From Yponomeuta sedellus (Eukaryota > Arthropoda > Insecta > Lepidoptera > Yponomeutidae): a stretch of 64,000 bases of DNA. Positions 61,107-64,000 of the stretch are shown piece by piece. The stretch lies in contig OW203736.1 of assembly GCA_934045075.1 (NCBI GenBank), forward strand, positions 21,243,805 through 21,307,804, in the 5' to 3' direction. The notes under the pieces were generated by a model. It was not told where the DNA came from. It did no database searches and saw only the letters and a program-made list of their open reading frames with translations. Numbering within the stretch: position 1 is the first letter of the stretch; every line of letters begins with the position of its first letter. The translations under genes were made by a program, and so were the position numbers.

Positions 61107-61610
61107 ACAAATTACCTAATCAATAATTACTATCTATCTATTGAATTTGAAGCAACAATACCTACCAATGTAAAAAAGTATCGTGAGGAAACCCGAGCTT
61201 CGAGCCTCCGAGCTATGGAAGTGCTACTAGACGCTGTATCACATCACACCACACTAACATTGTCACACCACACTAATCACATCACGTCATCACACTATTC
61301 ACAAGTTACGTCTGCGTATTTGTAGTAGCAATATGTGAAAGAAAACATCGTGAGGAAACCCGCAGATTGGTCTGGTTTAGACGGTCCGAATATATTATGT
61401 AAACCTAAACACTTCAACATCACATTTCACATCACTTCATCACACTAATATTAAAGTTTGTGAGTGTGTATGTTTGTTACTCATTGAGTTTCGCATGCGA
61501 TAATAAGTATTGCAGTAATGAAATAAAGTTAAAATTCGCATGACACTGAAACTGCGCTGCGCTTCGACGCGCTTTCGATGTGAGCATAATTCAACCTATC
61601 TCTATTCCAG

Positions 61611-62259
61611 TGCTGAGCAGCTGTCAGAGAGGGCCGACGTGATCAACGTGGTCCGGCAACTGATTGAGAGTAGACTTGGGCAAAGTGTGTCCTTAGAGGG
61701 AGTTGTTATATCTCATATCTTTGCTCACCGAAACACATTATATCACTATCATATCTCGCTCACCACTTGTTTCCTAGCTCATACGACGTCCAATCAACTA
61801 AATGCGTGTGGAAACAAAAGACACATGTGGTGAGTCAGTCTAGTCTACCTATTCCCTACTTTATCTAGATCACACGTTTCTTTTGGTGAACTTTTTCTCA
61901 TAGCTCGTTGGTTACGACGAGAAATGCGGCCGAATGTAACCGATGTTAGACGATGTTGATCTCGCTCTCGCATTGTGTGTGAGCTGGATAAAGTAGCAGG
62001 AGATGACTACCGTACTGAGTTGAGAGTATGTGCGAGGGAGCCAGATATAGTTGATATCTCTGGGATATGAGTGGGACACACTTGACGGGGAGGGAGTTGT
62101 GTGTCCAATTATATCTGGCTCTTGAGTTACCCAAGGCTAATTGAGAGGCAAGCAGAGCTCTGGACCCTGCCATCCGAGCTAATGCACGAGGCATACATAC
62201 ACTTGGCGCACACCGCGCCGCAGCATCTGGACTCGCTACTCATGAGGCGGCATGACTAA
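61611..62259 (+). CDS. Terminal coding exon of an unrecognised host gene, split by a hAT-like insert
   Basis: CTCTATTCCAG (to 61610) is a good splice acceptor. Coding runs AEQLSERADVINVVRQLIE to 61670 and resumes, in the same frame, at 62148 with QAELWTLPSELMHEAYIHLA, then HTAPQHLDSLLMRRHD and TAA at 62257-62259. Codon use is GC-richer than the surroundings and neither part matches any repeat here. The two halves become continuous if the 469-bp insert plus one copy of its 8-bp duplication is removed, giving about 56 residues. I do not recognise the family. Upstream exons are not identified; the first base completes a split codon. The gene may be damaged in this genome, or the insert may be partly spliced out. 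Confidence 0.6.
61671..62139. mobile_element. hAT-like non-autonomous transposon inside an exon
   Basis: Termini TAGACTTGGGCAA and the complement of TAGCCTTGGGTAA (two mismatches). Perfect 8-bp duplication ATTGAGAG (61663-61670, 62140-62147), which obeys the nTnnnnAn preference of hAT elements. The interior contains a hairpin (GAGCCAGATATA ... TATATCTGGCTC, 62039-62122) and no transposase. Confidence 0.8.
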
Positions 62260-62419
62260 GTGGCTTCAACTATTCATGTTTCCAATAATTTCTTACAATC
62301 GATCCGCCGTTTACTTACATACTGTATTATATGGAAGAACTGTCAAAAGTTCCTTGAACAGTAACACACTCTGTTGGTTTAAGACAACTTTTGTTTTTAT
62401 CTCACTATCACATCACATA

Positions 62420-62624
62420 TCATACTAACATGAAGGCGAATGTGTATGCGTGAGTGTGTATGTTTATAACTTCTTCACGTCTAAACGGCTGGAGCAATTT
62501 ATAAAAAAATTGGTATGGAGTCAGCTGACACCCTGGCCACATACGGTACGTTTTACTACGTTAAAATATCTTTTACTGTTAATACACAGTTTGTTTTCCC
62601 TAATAAACCGCGGGGCACAGCTAG
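62420..62624 (+). mobile_element. HelC Helitron with intact CTAG end
   Basis: TCATACTAACATGAAGGCGA, GAGTGTGTATGTTTATAACT, GGTATGGAGTCAGCTGACAC and the 3' end CCGCGGGGCACAGCTAG|T. 62625-63084 after it has no recognised gene; short frames there lack motifs. Confidence 0.8.
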
Positions 62625-63084
62625 TACGAGTAAATCATATACGTAGATGCAAAAGCCAAAGTAAAATTGTTTTCGCTCGCAACGAAGGTGATGTGAGCGT
62701 CTATAGACAACACCGGTACGTCTTGGCTGGCAGGCAAGATGTTTGACTGAATAATACATGCGTTGTGCCACCTATATCTTCCTCTGAGAGACGTACAGCC
62801 TCTAGAGCCTTCGTGCGAAGGTACGGTACGGTTAATGCGTGAATTATTTAGCAACAGTAGATACCAGATTGTGTTTCGACTAAGTGATGCCAGTCGAGGC
62901 GACGTCTCAAATTACCGAATTCCTGCGCGTTAGCTTGACACCAGCGTAGACGTCGATCCGACTCCGTTACATATATTTTAAGTCGCTACTAAGTAACTAC
63001 ACGAAATATGCGTGATTTTGGTTAGTTACCATCAGACCTCAACTTTATTTCTTTCTACTTAAGATTATTTTTTCTCGGTAACGC

Positions 63085-63340
63085 TTTCTTCTTCTTCTTC
63101 AGGCTATATTAGTCCAAAGCCGGACATAGCCCTCCCCTAATGAGCGCCATAGCGCAAGGTTGTGCCATCATTGGGGGGTAATTCCCATAATCCCCCACGC
63201 TGGGCATGGGTCGGGGATCATGGTTTGGTGGAATTGTACTGCAGGGGCCGCTGCTGCCCACCCCCCGGTTTGTGTCCCCTAGTCGCCTTTTACGACACCC
63301 GCGGGAAGAATTTGGGTTGGTGCTATTCTCTAGGCCGACA
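63085..63340 (-). mobile_element. RTE LINE 3' region
   Basis: TTCTTCTTCAGGCTATATTA, CCGGACATAGCCCTCCCCTA, then a long 3' UTR complement (CCCCCACGCTGGGCATGGGT, CCCTAGTCGCCTTTTACGAC). Longest RTE 3' piece in the window. Confidence 0.7.
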
Positions 63341-63614
63341 CCACACAGCAACGCAGCAGCACATCAACCGTGACATTAGAGTCATCTAAACAGTTACGTT
63401 AAGGGCGACTTTGCAACAAAAATGTCAAGGTTAACTAGCTGACTACATATGATGCAGACTGAAAGAGATTAAAAGCGTCCTGATAGATAGATAAGTTATT
63501 TACACTCCCACACACATTCGTAAATGTACAAAAACAAAACAGCGTAAGCAGAGTAAACACAATGACATAATAATAAATCTAACATTATAAAATGCAAGAG
63601 TGAAACATGATGAA

Positions 63615-63657
63615 GAAAAAACTCTACAAAACAGTAGAGTTTTTGTAGAGTTTTTTC
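63615..63657. repeat. Perfect 17-bp hairpin
   Basis: GAAAAAACTCTACAAAA (63615-63631) and its exact complement (63641-63657) around a 9-nt loop that itself repeats GTAGAG. Confidence 0.7.
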
Positions 63658-63679
63658 ATATAGCTGATTGTAGTGTTTA

Positions 63680-63770
63680 TTTGAGTCATTTAATTATTTA
63701 AAATGCACTTGCGAATGAAATGAAAACTTTTATTTGTACGTGTCGGGTACAAATAAAGACCACCAACACC
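63680..63770 (-). mobile_element. LINE-like 3' end
   Basis: GAATGAAATGAAAACTTTTA with TTTGTACGTGTCGGGTAC is a minus-strand tail of a type common in moth LINEs; a CCACCAACACCAC low-complexity stretch follows. The rest to 64000 is unrecognised. Confidence 0.5.
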
Positions 63771-64000
63771 ACAACACCACCACCAATAACATATATACTT
63801 TGTTTGTATGAATAGTGTAATGCAATGGGTCTAACTGTATTATCATGCGATACATAAGTAAATAAAATAATATTAATTATAAGACAATCGGGGCTCCCAA
63901 TCGGGACGGTCCCGATAATTTTAAAATTTTCGTGTTTGTGTACAAAACATAATGTGCACCACAATTTAAATTAGTAGATCCAATGTATAGTACAATCGAT

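Noticed and set aside
62039..62122. Possible pre-miRNA hairpin
   Set aside because: The stem is interrupted by a 23-nt one-sided bulge and lies inside the hAT-like insert; the shape does not suit Drosha/Dicer processing.
61671..62139. The hAT-like insert as an exact new intron (introner)
   Set aside because: No GT..AG pair at the duplication boundaries restores the original frame; only a splice within the insert preserves it.

Overview
This window reads as intergenic or intronic DNA of a lepidopteran insect (moth or butterfly). The base composition is AT-rich. The dispersed repeats are of kinds I know from moth and butterfly genomes: Helitron ends of the CTAG|T type, LINE 3' tails ending in TCTATC or ATT runs, tRNA-headed SINEs, and a widespread repeat that opens with AGGGTTCCGTACC and closes with GCACTTGGCCGG. 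There is no bacterial-style gene organisation, no CRISPR array, and no complete host gene. The only long intact reading frames belong to a retrotransposon. A run of exactly 200 N (19718-19917) marks an assembly gap.

Layout. 1-20 kb: a dense patchwork of SINEs, MITEs, Helitron fragments and LINE tails, including a 1.07-kb PIF/Harbinger-type element with a truncated transposase frame (2698-3766). 19.6-20.1 kb: sequence on both sides of the gap with splice-site-like borders on the minus strand, possibly a host exon. 21-26.3 kb: a near full-length LINE of the CR1/Jockey group with an intact ORF1 (PHD finger plus coiled coil) and an intact ORF2 (endonuclease plus reverse transcriptase). 26-46 kb: nested insertions, including three 305-bp MITEs each sitting inside another element. 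46-55 kb: simple-sequence arrays (ATAC, TTTG/TTTA), a decayed tandem repeat of about 125-150 bp, and a short repeat present twice near 54.5 kb. 55-61.5 kb: more SINEs and MITEs. 61.6-62.3 kb: what looks like the terminal coding exon of an unrecognised host gene, split by a 469-bp hAT-like insertion with an 8-bp target duplication.

Two patterns tie the region together. First, one tRNA-containing retroposon family, called FBt here, occurs at least 15 times. Many copies are fold-backs: the 5' part is the reverse complement of the 3' part. At four sites the flanks are direct repeats of 11 to 16 bp, and a fifth (45239-45758) has a 10-bp duplication and a matching unoccupied site at 1210-1441. Similar fold-backs are seen in an unrelated family (FBu), in an RTE LINE tail and near a 5S-SINE. 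This is what self-primed (snap-back) cDNA would leave, or it may reflect a palindromic source element. Second, about thirteen copies or fragments belong to a SINE whose head carries the 5S rRNA internal promoter layout.

Family names used below are mine: FBt (fold-back tRNA retroposon), FBu (fold-back family without a tRNA), 5S-SINE, tSINE1 to tSINE4 (tRNA-headed SINEs), HelC/HelD/HelE (non-autonomous Helitrons), M305 (305-bp MITE). All family assignments were made by reading the sequence, with no database search.
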